Positions 1 to 8,894 of a stretch of DNA of 64,000 nucleotides are shown piece after piece. Position 1 is the stretch's first letter; every line of letters starts with the position of its first letter. The stretch comes from Hyphomicrobiaceae bacterium (GTDB taxonomy: Bacteria > Pseudomonadota > Alphaproteobacteria > Rhizobiales > Hyphomicrobiaceae). The notes beneath the pieces are model-generated. The model saw only the letters and a program-made list of their open reading frames with translations. It ran no database searches and was not told the DNA's origin. Position numbers and translations under genes: made by a program. The stretch spans positions 1 through 64,000 of the forward strand of contig JACKJI010000012.1 of the NCBI GenBank assembly GCA_020638035.1, written 5' to 3'.

Positions 1-1289
1 TGTTCTGGTTCACGCTCTATACGATGCGTTACCATGATGTCGCTGGCCCCACCGAGGCGCGCAATCGCTTTCTCGACAGCGAGACGGCAGTGATCCTGGC
101 CTCGGGCCTTGCTTCGATCGTTCTGGTGCTCGGACTTTCAGCGACGATCGAAACGCATTGGTCGTGGTCGCTGATGGTGGCGGGCATCGCCTACATCACC
201 ACGCGTGCGGCGGTCATACAACTTGGCGATCGCGCGCGCACCGAGCACGATACGCTGACCTATTCCGTGCTGCAGATGGTCTGGCCGGTCGCGGGCCTCG
301 GTCTTGGTCTCGTGCTGGTTGCTTCGTTCGGGCCTTCCGCTGCCGCCGTGTTGTGGGGTTATACGGTTGCGCAGGCCATATCATTGGTGATTGCCGCGCT
401 GCGTCTCCAGATCGGCTGGCATCCCTTGCGCGTGAGCCGCGAGATCGTGCGCCAGGCGTTGAAGTATGGATTGCCGCTGTTGGCGGGAGGCGTCTTCATC
501 TGGCTGGCCAACAATGGTTTGCGCTTCATCGTCGAGCACTTCCAGGGTGCGGTGGCGGTGGGGCTTGTGACTGTGGGCTGGGCACTCGGCTTGCGCGCGG
601 CCAACTTCGCTTCGATGCTGGTGACGGCGGCGGCGTTTCCACTCGCTGTCAAGCGAGCCCGCGAAGGCGATATGTCCGATGGCCAACGCCAGCTCGAACT
701 CAACGGTGTCTTGCTGCTTGCTGCCCTGCTTCCCGCATGTGTCGGTCTGTGGCTCGTCTCGGGGCCGTTTGTCACGCTTGCAGTGGCCGAGCCGTTCCGC
801 GAGATGACCGTCGTTGTGCTGCCGATGGGTATTCTCGCCGGCGCGCTTCGCTCTTTTCGTATTCACTTCGGCGAGCAGGTCTTCCTGTTGCGTGAGAGGC
901 CGATGGTGCCACTCTACAATGATGTCCTCGACGCGGTCCTGTCGCTGGCCGGCGGAGCATGGGGATTGTCGGTCGCGGGCCTTCCGGGTTCGGTGGCAGG
1001 TGTTGCGGTCGCTGCTGCGATCAGCCTGTTGGTGACGCTCGCTTGCGGGTGGCACTGGTACCGGTTCACGATCCCGTTCCTGGACGCCCTCAAGGTCATC
1101 GTCGCCACGGGTGTGATGGCGCTCGCCGTGACGCGGCTGAACATCTCGCCGTCGGTCATCTCGATCGGTGTGGCCGTGCTCGTAGGGGGCGTCGTCTATT
1201 TCGCCGCCATGGTGCTGCTTTATCCGCAGGCGTCGCGCGCTGCGTTGTCGAAGTTGCGCCCACGCCGCGCCGCCGAGACTGAGGCCTGA
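1..1289 (+). CDS. Polysaccharide flippase (Wzx/PST family), 5'-truncated by window edge
   Basis: This is an integral membrane protein of the oligosaccharide flippase type, which moves lipid-linked glycan repeat units across the inner membrane. The frame is open from the first bases of the window, with seven in-frame codons before the first ATG at 24, so the true start lies outside. About 428 residues are visible. They form many hydrophobic segments (for example around VILASGLASIVLVLGLSA and VLLLAALLPACVGLWLV) with short basic loops, and there is a charged C-terminal tail ending RRAAETEA. The neighbouring glycosyltransferases, Wzc-like and Wzy-like genes support an export role for exopolysaccharide. 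The family is inferred from topology and context rather than from a signature motif. Confidence 0.75.
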   Translation, partial: FWFTLYTMRYHDVAGPTEARNRFLDSETAVILASGLASIVLVLGLSATIETHWSWSLMVAGIAYITTRAAVIQLGDRARTEHDTLTYSVLQMVWPVAGLGLGLVLVASFGPSAAAVLWGYTVAQAISLVIAALRLQIGWHPLRVSREIVRQALKYGLPLLAGGVFIWLANNGLRFIVEHFQGAVAVGLVTVGWALGLRAANFASMLVTAAAFPLAVKRAREGDMSDGQRQLELNGVLLLAALLPACVGLWLVSGPFVTLAVAEPFREMTVVVLPMGILAGALRSFRIHFGEQVFLLRERPMVPLYNDVLDAVLSLAGGAWGLSVAGLPGSVAGVAVAAAISLLVTLACGWHWYRFTIPFLDALKVIVATGVMALAVTRLNISPSVISIGVAVLVGGVVYFAAMVLLYPQASRAALSKLRPRRAAETEA

Positions 1290-1537
1290 TGAGCGAGGTC
1301 ACACCGGCTATGGCGCGCGCCGACGGTGGAACCCAGCAGGATGTCGGCTGTTGCGTTAACCGTGTGGTGCAGGGATGCGCTCGGCCGCTGTCCGCTCCCT
1401 GCGATCTGGCACGGACGTTGAGAGACATCCGGTGGGATGTTGCCGTAACGCGGTGTGTCGCGATATGCGGCGAATTTGAAGCTGAGTACTCTGGCGTGTG
1501 GGAGCCAGGGACGCGAGGATTGATCGGCAGGAGACCA

Positions 1538-2776
1538 ATGCAGCACCGTCTATGCGTCATTCATTCCTTCGACCCACGCGGCGCCAAGGTCGGCGGACTG
1601 GAAACCTTTATCCGCGACATGATCGCGTTCCTGCCCGACGACTTCACGTTCTTGATGGTCGGCGTCGATTCCCTCGGTGATCTCGAGCTGGGTCGGGTAA
1701 CGCGGCAGACCTTTCGCGGTCGCGAGTTCGACTTCCTGCCGGTGCTGCGTTATTCGGACGAGCAGGCGCGGGAAGCAGCGACGTCCATCCGCCAGTCGAT
1801 CAATTTCCAGTTCATGCAGGGATTGCTGCGCCACATCGGTACGGTGCGCTCCGTTCTGAGGGAGCGCCCGACGAGCGTCGATCTGCAGCGCGTGGAATTC
1901 GCCTCCGTCGTCCGCGCGCTCGCCATTCCCTTCGTACAGATGCTGCACGGCGAAGGGGCGCCGAAGCTGCAGATGGATTCGCTTCTGAAGAGCTATCGCT
2001 ATCTGCATAACGTCAACGAATGGGTGGCGGTGAAGGCGTGTGACCGCTTCCTGTGCGTCAATCCGATCATCACGGAACGCATCCGCAAGACCTATCCGAG
2101 CCAGGCGCACAAGATCCACACGCTCTCGACATGGGTGGATAAGCGCACGTTCCATCCCCGTCCGCTGCCGGCCGACGATGGCTTCCGTGTCGCCTTCGCC
2201 GGTCGCCTCGACCTCTTCAAGGTGCCGTCGCTGATGTTCAAGACGGTAGCGCGGCTGTCCGACAAGCTGGGCCCCGGCGTCGAGTTCCACTACATGGGTA
2301 CAAGCGACCCGCATCGTTTCCCCGAGTTCAAGCTGATCGAGGACAAGGCGGTTCTGCATGGCTTCAAGACGGCGGACGGGGTGGCTGACGTCCTGGCCAA
2401 TGTGAATGCCGGGATCCTCACCTCGGAGTTCGAGGGCATGCCCTTCTCGGTGCTGGAATCGCTGGGCTCGGGCCGCCCGGTCGGTGCCATTCATCTGCCG
2501 CAACTCGAAAGTGTCATCAAGAACGGCGTCAGCGGCTTTCTTGTCAGTCGCTCTGATGACACCGAGGACATGGCCGAGCGTCTCGCCGATGCCTTCGTCG
2601 AGATTCGCGCTGGCCAGCGCGACGGCCTCATCACGCCGCAAGGCGTTGCTGACGAGATCGCCGACTTCCGCCCAGAGGTGCAGCTCGCCAAGTGTTACGA
2701 GAACCACCGCGAGCTGCAACGGGCGCGGTTCGGCACTGCACATCGCCGCAAGGTCAGCGTAGCGGCATATCTGTGA
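1538..2776 (+). CDS. Glycosyltransferase family 4 (GT-B fold)
   Basis: This 412-aa group 1 glycosyltransferase is likely one of the enzymes assembling the exopolysaccharide repeat unit. The N-terminal half has the acceptor-side start CVIHSFDPRGAKVGGLETF. The C-terminal half has the GT4 donor-binding pattern: FAGRLDLFK, then a SEFEGMPFSVLESLGSGRPV stretch with the EX7E-type glutamates. The frame is open back to 1289, but the ATG at 1538 is preceded by a GGCAGGAG ribosome-binding site and gives a normal family N-terminus. That leaves about 248 bases after the flippase stop without a gene. Its last 23 bases overlap, tail to tail, the 3' end of the GH10 gene on the other strand. The sugar specificity cannot be read from sequence. 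Confidence 0.88.
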   Translation: MQHRLCVIHSFDPRGAKVGGLETFIRDMIAFLPDDFTFLMVGVDSLGDLELGRVTRQTFRGREFDFLPVLRYSDEQAREAATSIRQSINFQFMQGLLRHIGTVRSVLRERPTSVDLQRVEFASVVRALAIPFVQMLHGEGAPKLQMDSLLKSYRYLHNVNEWVAVKACDRFLCVNPIITERIRKTYPSQAHKIHTLSTWVDKRTFHPRPLPADDGFRVAFAGRLDLFKVPSLMFKTVARLSDKLGPGVEFHYMGTSDPHRFPEFKLIEDKAVLHGFKTADGVADVLANVNAGILTSEFEGMPFSVLESLGSGRPVGAIHLPQLESVIKNGVSGFLVSRSDDTEDMAERLADAFVEIRAGQRDGLITPQGVADEIADFRPEVQLAKCYENHRELQRARFGTAHRRKVSVAAYL

Positions 2777-3932
2777 GAATTTCGGCGACCGCATGCCAGG
2801 CCGGCTTGCGGTTGAAATCCGAATCGAGAAGCAGGGGGCGAGGCCGCCGTTCGCGTCCCTTCTGTTGGGCTGCCGCGTAGCTCAGCCAACTTGTATGGTC
2901 GGCGAGTTGCCAGAACGACAGCGCCTTGACCGCCGGGTGGGAGAGAACCGGCTTCAGGAAGGTTCGGTAGAGGCCCGCCACAGCCCTGTCGCGCTCAGCC
3001 GCCGTTCCTGAAAACGCACGGTCGTTGACGTCGCATTCGGTGATGTGGATCGCGTAGCCCAGTGCCGCTATCTCGTCGAGAAAGCCGATGAAGCGAGGCA
3101 TGTCGTAGGTCTTGTCAGAGCGCAGATGCGATTGCAGGCCGATAGCATCGATCGGTGTTGCTTCTGCTTTCAGTCGCTTCAGCAGGGTGAGCAGACTGGC
3201 GCGGAATACCTCTCCGTTCGCATCGGCGGTTTCGGTCTGCGCTTCGTTGAGCACCAACAGGCCGTTGCTATCGTGATGGCGCGCGGCTCGGAATGCGCGA
3301 GCGATATAGTCCTCGCCCAACGCGTACAAGAATGGACCTTTGCGCAGGTTGCCGGGCAGGCGGTCCCACGGGGCGATTGGCTCGTTCACAACGTCCCACG
3401 CCCACACCCGGCCGCGATAACGTTCCATCATCGACAAGAGGTGCGCGTCGAACAGATGCGCGACCTCGCTGCGGGAGAGCCGATGGATCCACGTCGGCAG
3501 GTCGTCGTTCCAGATGAGCGTGTGCCCGCGCAGTTTCAGGCCCGACTGGGCGGCGAATGCGACAAGGCGGTCGGCAGGCGCGAAATTGAGCGTACCGGCA
3601 TCGGGTCGCAGCGTCGACATCTTGAACGACAGCTCGCTGGTGAGCGCGTTCACCTCGCGCGTATAGGCATGCGCGTAAGCGGGGCCATAGGGCTTGTCGA
3701 GTTCGTGGACTGCAAAAGCTGCTCCGAGTATCAGGCCCTTTGCATTCGCCAGAGCGGCGAGCGATGGCTGCTCAGACGGGGCTTTGTCCGGTGCCGATTT
3801 CGTTCTCGCGTTAAGTGGTGATGTAAGGGGGGCGGAGGTCGAGCAGAGCGTAGCAATAGCACCCATAGCCGTTGTCAGAACCTTCCGTCGGCTTGGCCGC
3901 GGTGGCTCGTTGTGCGGTTGGTCGCTACACAC
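2754..3932 (-). CDS. Secreted glycoside hydrolase family 10 (endo-1,4-beta-xylanase-like)
   Basis: This is a retaining endo-beta-glycanase of family GH10, 392 aa from the GTG at 3932. That start has a GAGGGA ribosome-binding site 8 bases upstream and begins 20 bases after the preceding gene. A longer frame reaches 4073 but overlaps that gene. A twin-arginine-like leader (RRK at residues 15-17, then a hydrophobic stretch) indicates export. GH10 landmarks are present: HTLIWN, the acid/base WDVVNEP (Glu184), and the nucleophile in ITECDVND (Glu299). It is the last gene of the - strand polysaccharide series. A role in trimming the cell's own exopolysaccharide is therefore as likely as plant xylan degradation; that role is inference. 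No carbohydrate-binding module is visible. Confidence 0.88.
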   Translation of the reverse strand: MCSDQPHNEPPRPSRRKVLTTAMGAIATLCSTSAPLTSPLNARTKSAPDKAPSEQPSLAALANAKGLILGAAFAVHELDKPYGPAYAHAYTREVNALTSELSFKMSTLRPDAGTLNFAPADRLVAFAAQSGLKLRGHTLIWNDDLPTWIHRLSRSEVAHLFDAHLLSMMERYRGRVWAWDVVNEPIAPWDRLPGNLRKGPFLYALGEDYIARAFRAARHHDSNGLLVLNEAQTETADANGEVFRASLLTLLKRLKAEATPIDAIGLQSHLRSDKTYDMPRFIGFLDEIAALGYAIHITECDVNDRAFSGTAAERDRAVAGLYRTFLKPVLSHPAVKALSFWQLADHTSWLSYAAAQQKGRERRPRPLLLDSDFNRKPAWHAVAEILTDMPLR

Positions 3933-3951
3933 CGTGCGAATCCCTCGGGCG

Positions 3952-5055
3952 TCAGAGGCGCCTGGCGGACAGGCGTGCATCGGCACTGTCGTTTGCCGCG
4001 CCTTGGCTGAACATTGCGCGCGCACGTGCTGCATCGAGTGCTGCGGCGCCATTCCATCGTTCGAGATTGGCAAGCGCGCGATCGACCGAGCTGTGGCGCC
4101 AGCCGGGCGATCTTAGCGCTGCGGCGATGATGGCTGCTGCGGCGCCCGCATCATCCGGAGGGATGAAGATGCCGCTGCTGCCCAACACCTCTCGGAAAAC
4201 CGCCTGATCGGGAGCAACGACCACCAAGCCCGCATACTGCACTTCGAGCAACGGCAACCCGAGGCCCTCATCGTGGGAGGTGCACAGGTAGATGTCGGCT
4301 TCCTCAATCAGTGCGCTCGCGGTCTCGATCGGCAGATATCCGCGCAGCCGGATGCCGGCGTGCCCTGCGAGTTTCTCTGCCTCACCGCCCCATCCGCTTC
4401 GCCCGACGATATCGAGCTCAGCATCGGCGAAGCCCTCCCGTGCGAGCGCATCGCGGATGGCGGCCGCATAGGAGAAGTTCTTGCGCGGTTCTACCGTGCC
4501 GACCGCGACAATTCTGAGAGGGCGGGGTTGATCGGACCGCTGCCTGCGCGAGCCCTGGGTCAGCCCGAAAACGTTGCCGACAGGCGGGCGATAAAGCTGG
4601 ATCGTCGCATCGGGTGCAACGAACGGTTCCAGTTCGGCGCGCGTCTTTTCCGAGTTGACGAGAAAGCGCTTGAGCCCTGTCACGGCCCTGCGGAATGGCC
4701 AGGCCATGTAAAGCCGCGCCTTGCGGCCGAGATCCTGACGGCGCGTGATGAGGAACAGGTCATGCACGTAGAGCACAACGCGTTCGCGGAAAAGCTGCAT
4801 CAGCGGCGAGGGCGGAAAGCCTGGAAATACGAAAATCGCGCGGGGATGCAGGAGTGCCAGAAGCGGCAGCAGCAGCTGCTGCTTGAGGATCAGTGACAAC
4901 AATCCGTTGGCTCGCACCGGGACGACAGCCGCGTTCTTGAACTCGACCTTCTCGAACAGCTCGATGGCGATCCGCTCGATACCCGTCACATGTCGCCCGA
5001 CGTGAGTAAGGTCGAGGTAGACCCGCTGGCGCTGTACGGACTCCCTTGAGGTCAC
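3952..5055 (-). CDS. Glycosyltransferase family 4
   Basis: This 367-aa GT-B glycosyltransferase has the N-terminal motif YLDLTHVGRHVTGIERI, shared with mannosyl- and rhamnosyl-type transferases. Its C-terminal half carries IVAVGTVEPRKNFSYA and the donor-binding SHDEGLGLPLLEVQYAGLV. I place the start at the GTG (5055) because it has GGAGGA 8 bases upstream and forms a GTGA overlap with the stop of the preceding gene. A longer ATG frame (5115) would overlap that gene by 64 bases. It is translationally coupled to the GT at 5052-6188 and precedes the GH10 gene, so the three are probably one transcript. The donor and acceptor sugars are unknown. Confidence 0.87.
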   Translation of the reverse strand: MTSRESVQRQRVYLDLTHVGRHVTGIERIAIELFEKVEFKNAAVVPVRANGLLSLILKQQLLLPLLALLHPRAIFVFPGFPPSPLMQLFRERVVLYVHDLFLITRRQDLGRKARLYMAWPFRRAVTGLKRFLVNSEKTRAELEPFVAPDATIQLYRPPVGNVFGLTQGSRRQRSDQPRPLRIVAVGTVEPRKNFSYAAAIRDALAREGFADAELDIVGRSGWGGEAEKLAGHAGIRLRGYLPIETASALIEEADIYLCTSHDEGLGLPLLEVQYAGLVVVAPDQAVFREVLGSSGIFIPPDDAGAAAAIIAAALRSPGWRHSSVDRALANLERWNGAAALDAARARAMFSQGAANDSADARLSARRL

Positions 5056-6188
5056 GGGCTCATTCCTCCGCTTGGTGCCACCGTGTCGATTGACCTCATC
5101 ACCCTCCTGTCGCATTCGCCGAGAACCTCATCGATGAGTGAGGTATAGGCGGGCACACGAACGGCGAACGAGAATGCGTCGGCGCGCTTGCGCCGCTCCT
5201 CCGGATCGCCGGGCTCGGCCAGTGTGTCGTCGATCGCCTGCGCCAGCTGCACTTCGTCGGCCAGCGATACGATCCTGCCGAAGCGTCCGTGCTTCAAGAT
5301 CTCCAAGGGGCCCGAACAGGCGGTCGCTACGACCGGGAGGCCGAATGCCATGGCCTCGACGACGACGTTGCCGAAGGGTTCGGAGACGGACGACAAAGCG
5401 AACATCTTCGCCGTGGCATAGGCGCTCCAGGGCTCGCGGTTGTAGCCAGGCATCGATATCCGATCTTCCAGGCCGAGGCGTTTCACCTCCCGCGCAATCA
5501 TGCCCTGTTGCGGACCCTTGCCAAGAATGACGAGGCGCGCACCGGGTGTCCGCACCCGCTTGAAGGCGCGCACCAGGGTGCGGAAATCCTTCTCCGGCAC
5601 CATGCGCCCGACGGCCAGGATGATGGGGTCGCGCGCGGCCAGTTCCTGCGGGGAGGGCACCTTGATGCCGTTGGGAAAGAACACCGGGTTATGGATGGTG
5701 ACAGTGCGATCGGGGTCAGCCCGCCAGCGTTGAACGAGTTCGTTGCGCAGACCCTCCGATACGGCGATGGTGCGGCAGGCCAGTCGCGAAAGCAGTGGCA
5801 GCGTGAGGTACGTGAACCAACTGAGCCAGCCGGTCTTCCACTCATTGTAGCCGTGGTAGGAGATGATGGCCTTGGTCGGACTGCGCGATAGGGCGATTGC
5901 CGCGAGCAGCTTGGTATTGCAGCCGCCGACTGCGGAGAGCGCGACGTCGGGGCGCTCCTGGCGCAGCACTTCAGCAAGCCGCCAAGCGGCACGGAAATGC
6001 CCACGACCAAGTGTGATGAGTGGGATCGATGGATCGAGGTTGGAGCGGTTGTCCTCCGCTTCGAAGTCCTGGACGAAGACGACGTCGTATCCGCGCTGTT
6101 TGAGCGCGCTTGCAAGACATGCCCACAACCGCTCGGCACCGCCGTCGACGAGGCCGTGAGTGTAGCAGAGTACCTTAGCGGTCGACAT
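5052..6188 (-). CDS. Glycosyltransferase family 4
   Basis: This 378-aa group 1 glycosyltransferase opens with the nucleotide-sugar transferase motif YTHGLVDGGAERLWACLA. Its C-terminal Rossmann domain contains ILAVGRMVPEKDFRTLVRAF and SSVSEPFGNVVVEAMAFGLP, the usual E-x7-E region. It overlaps the next gene by four bases (GTGA). It lies 154 bases downstream of the WecG/TagA-type gene, within the same - strand polysaccharide series. It probably adds one sugar to the undecaprenyl-linked repeat unit at the cytoplasmic face. The specificity is not readable. Confidence 0.88.
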   Translation of the reverse strand: MSTAKVLCYTHGLVDGGAERLWACLASALKQRGYDVVFVQDFEAEDNRSNLDPSIPLITLGRGHFRAAWRLAEVLRQERPDVALSAVGGCNTKLLAAIALSRSPTKAIISYHGYNEWKTGWLSWFTYLTLPLLSRLACRTIAVSEGLRNELVQRWRADPDRTVTIHNPVFFPNGIKVPSPQELAARDPIILAVGRMVPEKDFRTLVRAFKRVRTPGARLVILGKGPQQGMIAREVKRLGLEDRISMPGYNREPWSAYATAKMFALSSVSEPFGNVVVEAMAFGLPVVATACSGPLEILKHGRFGRIVSLADEVQLAQAIDDTLAEPGDPEERRKRADAFSFAVRVPAYTSLIDEVLGECDRRVMRSIDTVAPSGGMSP

Positions 6189-6342
6189 TAACGGCTCACC
6201 TCATCGCGAAGCGCTCGTGGCGCAGTCTTCTTTTTCTCGTGTGTATTGTTCTTATTCTTACTTGTCGTGTTCTTGTGCGGCGCCGCCTAGAAGGCAAATC
6301 ACAGATGGCCTATGTCGTTCGGCCGTGTCGATCGTGGATCCG

Positions 6343-7194
6343 TTAAGCACCTGCGCTTTGCGTCTTGCGACGCAGCGGATCCCGGATGGCAAGATCTGCC
6401 AGCAGGAGGGCGCACTGGGCATAACGCAGGGTCAGTCGCCGAGGACTGGAGGCGAGGCGCCACGCCCATTCGCAGCCCATCCGCTGGACGAACTGCGGAG
6501 CGCGGACTTGGGAGCCGGCAAGAAAGTCGAGCGCAGCGCCAATGCCCAGAAAGACAACCGGCACACCGCGCGCAACCGCGCGCGCTGCGAATAGCTCCTG
6601 CTTAGGAGCGCCAAGTGCAACAAGACAGATCCGCGCACCAGAGGCGGCAATGCGGTCGATAGCCGCGTCGGCTGCTGCACCTTCCGGATCAAATCCCATT
6701 GGCGGAGCCTCGGTACCAGCGATTGACAGTCGATCGCCGGTGTTCATCGCCAGCCGGCGTCCTGCCTTGGCCAGAACGTTCGCGTTGGTCCCGAACAGAT
6801 AGATCGGCAGATTGCGGCGTGCGGCTTCCTCGGCGAGTGGCAGTACGAGGTCGGCACCCGTTGTACGCTCGATGCGGGAATGCTGCGCACGTGCCAGTCG
6901 CACGATGGGGGCGCCGTCTGCGGTGACGTAGCGCGCCCTGGCGTAGGCCCGGCGGAAGGGCTCGCTGGTCCTAAGCTTCACCAGATGATCAAGATTGAGC
7001 GTGAAAACGGCAGCGCTTTCGCGGCGCTCGGCGGTATCGGCGATTGCGGCCACGGCGTCAGACAGTGTCGCAAGATGAATCGGCCATCCGTCGACCAGCG
7101 CAAGCGAGCCCGCATGTGGAGATGCAACCTGGCTCGGTGCTGGTGTTTCAAAAGGGGCTTCTTGTTGCATTGTCGGACGCGGGCTTACGGACAT
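6343..7194 (-). CDS. WecG/TagA/CpsF family glycosyltransferase
   Basis: This 283-aa protein has the WecB/TagA/CpsF fold: FTLNLDHLVKLR, then VTADGAPIVRLAR with the conserved DG, TGADLVLPL, and a C-terminal CLVALGAPKQELFAARA block. The family transfers N-acetylmannosamine(-uronate), or glucose in some exopolysaccharide systems, onto lipid-linked intermediates. The first 25 residues or so are low-complexity and may be overpredicted; internal starts such as the second Met are possible. It lies between the Wzy-like gene (233 bases upstream) and two GT4 genes downstream, consistent with a repeat-unit assembly role. Confidence 0.87.
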   Translation of the reverse strand: MSVSPRPTMQQEAPFETPAPSQVASPHAGSLALVDGWPIHLATLSDAVAAIADTAERRESAAVFTLNLDHLVKLRTSEPFRRAYARARYVTADGAPIVRLARAQHSRIERTTGADLVLPLAEEAARRNLPIYLFGTNANVLAKAGRRLAMNTGDRLSIAGTEAPPMGFDPEGAAADAAIDRIAASGARICLVALGAPKQELFAARAVARGVPVVFLGIGAALDFLAGSQVRAPQFVQRMGCEWAWRLASSPRRLTLRYAQCALLLADLAIRDPLRRKTQSAGA

Positions 7195-7427
7195 TACGCT
7201 GGTTCCTGCGGTCTTTTAGCTCGCATACCGTTTGGAAAGCGAGGGGTTCTTGTCGGACTGAGCCTATCGGCGCAAGCCTGGACCGTCTGTAGCAACTGCC
7301 ATGCCGTGTGTGATTGGTGGCCACGTCGGCGCGCTACACTGATTTTCCAACATTCTGAATTTCTCAGATGGAGAGAACTGATGTCCGGCCGGCGCTGGTT
7401 TGCCCCGATAATGAGAGGCGATCTGCA

Positions 7428-8831
7428 TCAAGCAGCGGATCTGATCGGTCCGGCTCGACTGGGTATCGGGCGCATGGGCGCAGGTGGGGGCTGATGGGAG
7501 GGGGTCCGATCAGGGCTGAGCCGATGCGGTGTGCGCCAAGCTGGGATGGGCTTGTGCAGCAATACGAGGACCATCAGGACGAAGATGGCGAACAACGGGC
7601 TCTTGGCTGACAGGCTCACGGACGTCGATGCGACGAGATAGAAGAACGCGAACGCCCAGACGGCGCCAGGTCTGACCCGTCGCGACAGGTCATAGCTGAA
7701 TGCGATAAGCGCTGCGAAAAAGATGAGCGAGACGAGCAGGCCATAGGCCTGAATGAAGCTGATCCAGAAGCTTTCGATGCCGAAATCGAGACCGAAACGG
7801 AACCTCAGCGTTTCCATGAGCTGAGCGTCAGGTGCCAGCAGCAGGTCGTGCCACGACATGAAGCGGAAGAGTTCGAACATCTCTGTGCGCGTGTCGGCAC
7901 TGCCTTTGTCGTCGACGAAGCGGTTGATGAACTGGTCAAAGAATCCGACTTCGGCCAGAACCACGATCACCAAGGCCGCCAACGGCACAAGAACGAGCGC
8001 TCGAAGCACGGAAGCCTTCTCGAAGGGTGCGCCGCGCAGGACTGCGACGAACCGCAACAGGAGCAGCGCGGCGAGCAGTGCGACCAGCAGCACCGAGGCT
8101 GCGCGCCCGCCAAACACGATCATGCCCGCGGCATTGGCCACGAACAGGCCGGCACGCACCGACCAGGGCAGGTCTCGCCCGCCTCCGAGCACCAGAAGAA
8201 GCAGATAGCTCCCGGTCAGGCTGGCATTTGCCAGGGGATGGCCGAGCAGGGCCGTCGAACGCCAGTCGTCGTCGATCACAACGCCCGACGCAACGATTGG
8301 GGTCAGCCGCAGCCCGGTTGCGAACTCGCCGATGCCGATCAGCGCGTTGACGAGCATGAGGCCATGGATGAGCAACGCTATACGGCGGGCTCGTGTGTTT
8401 CCCATGTCCTTGAACAGCAGGAGGACCACAGCGGGCAGGATGAAGGTATCGAAGAACTGGGTGAAGGGCAGGCTGACGACGCGGATCGAATGGATGATGA
8501 GCAGTGCAATCGAGCCGAGGTAGAGCACCAGAACAGGGCTTGTTCCAATCTGCTCGATGACCCAGCGAAGCGGGTTGCCGGCGCTGATCGCGGCCAATAG
8601 CACGATGGCTACGGCGAAAAGTGTCGCCGGGTGGATCTTCTCAAGCGGGTTACCACCGGGCTCGTCGTAGCTGAAGCCCAGGTGCACAAGAGTCAGGGGC
8701 GAGATCGTCATCAGCACAAGGGTGAGCAGGCCGAGGAGGAGGCCGAACATTGCCGTGTCGGGTACCGCTGGGCGCCGAACGGTGTCCATCTTCGTCATGT
8801 CCTCACTCGGCGTCGTGTGGCGCGCGATCAC
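7428..8831 (-). CDS. Wzy/O-antigen-ligase-like polysaccharide polymerase
   Basis: This 467-aa polytopic membrane protein has about ten hydrophobic segments and one larger periplasmic loop. That loop includes FVDDKGSADTRTEMFELF, typical of Wzy polymerases and WaaL-like proteins. Sequence conservation in this family is poor, so the call rests on topology, length and position between a Wzc-like co-polymerase (63 bases upstream) and a WecG-type transferase. The start is uncertain: ATGs at 8831, 8798 and 8789 are all possible, and a GAGG element favours one of the inner two. The C-terminal tail after residue 440 is rich in Pro, Ser and Arg. Confidence 0.75.
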   Translation of the reverse strand: MIARHTTPSEDMTKMDTVRRPAVPDTAMFGLLLGLLTLVLMTISPLTLVHLGFSYDEPGGNPLEKIHPATLFAVAIVLLAAISAGNPLRWVIEQIGTSPVLVLYLGSIALLIIHSIRVVSLPFTQFFDTFILPAVVLLLFKDMGNTRARRIALLIHGLMLVNALIGIGEFATGLRLTPIVASGVVIDDDWRSTALLGHPLANASLTGSYLLLLVLGGGRDLPWSVRAGLFVANAAGMIVFGGRAASVLLVALLAALLLLRFVAVLRGAPFEKASVLRALVLVPLAALVIVVLAEVGFFDQFINRFVDDKGSADTRTEMFELFRFMSWHDLLLAPDAQLMETLRFRFGLDFGIESFWISFIQAYGLLVSLIFFAALIAFSYDLSRRVRPGAVWAFAFFYLVASTSVSLSAKSPLFAIFVLMVLVLLHKPIPAWRTPHRLSPDRTPSHQPPPAPMRPIPSRAGPIRSAA

Positions 8832-8894
8832 GGCCTTGGATGGTGATCATCGATGCTGTGGCCGTTGCTGAATCATGAGGGCCGATCCGATTGT

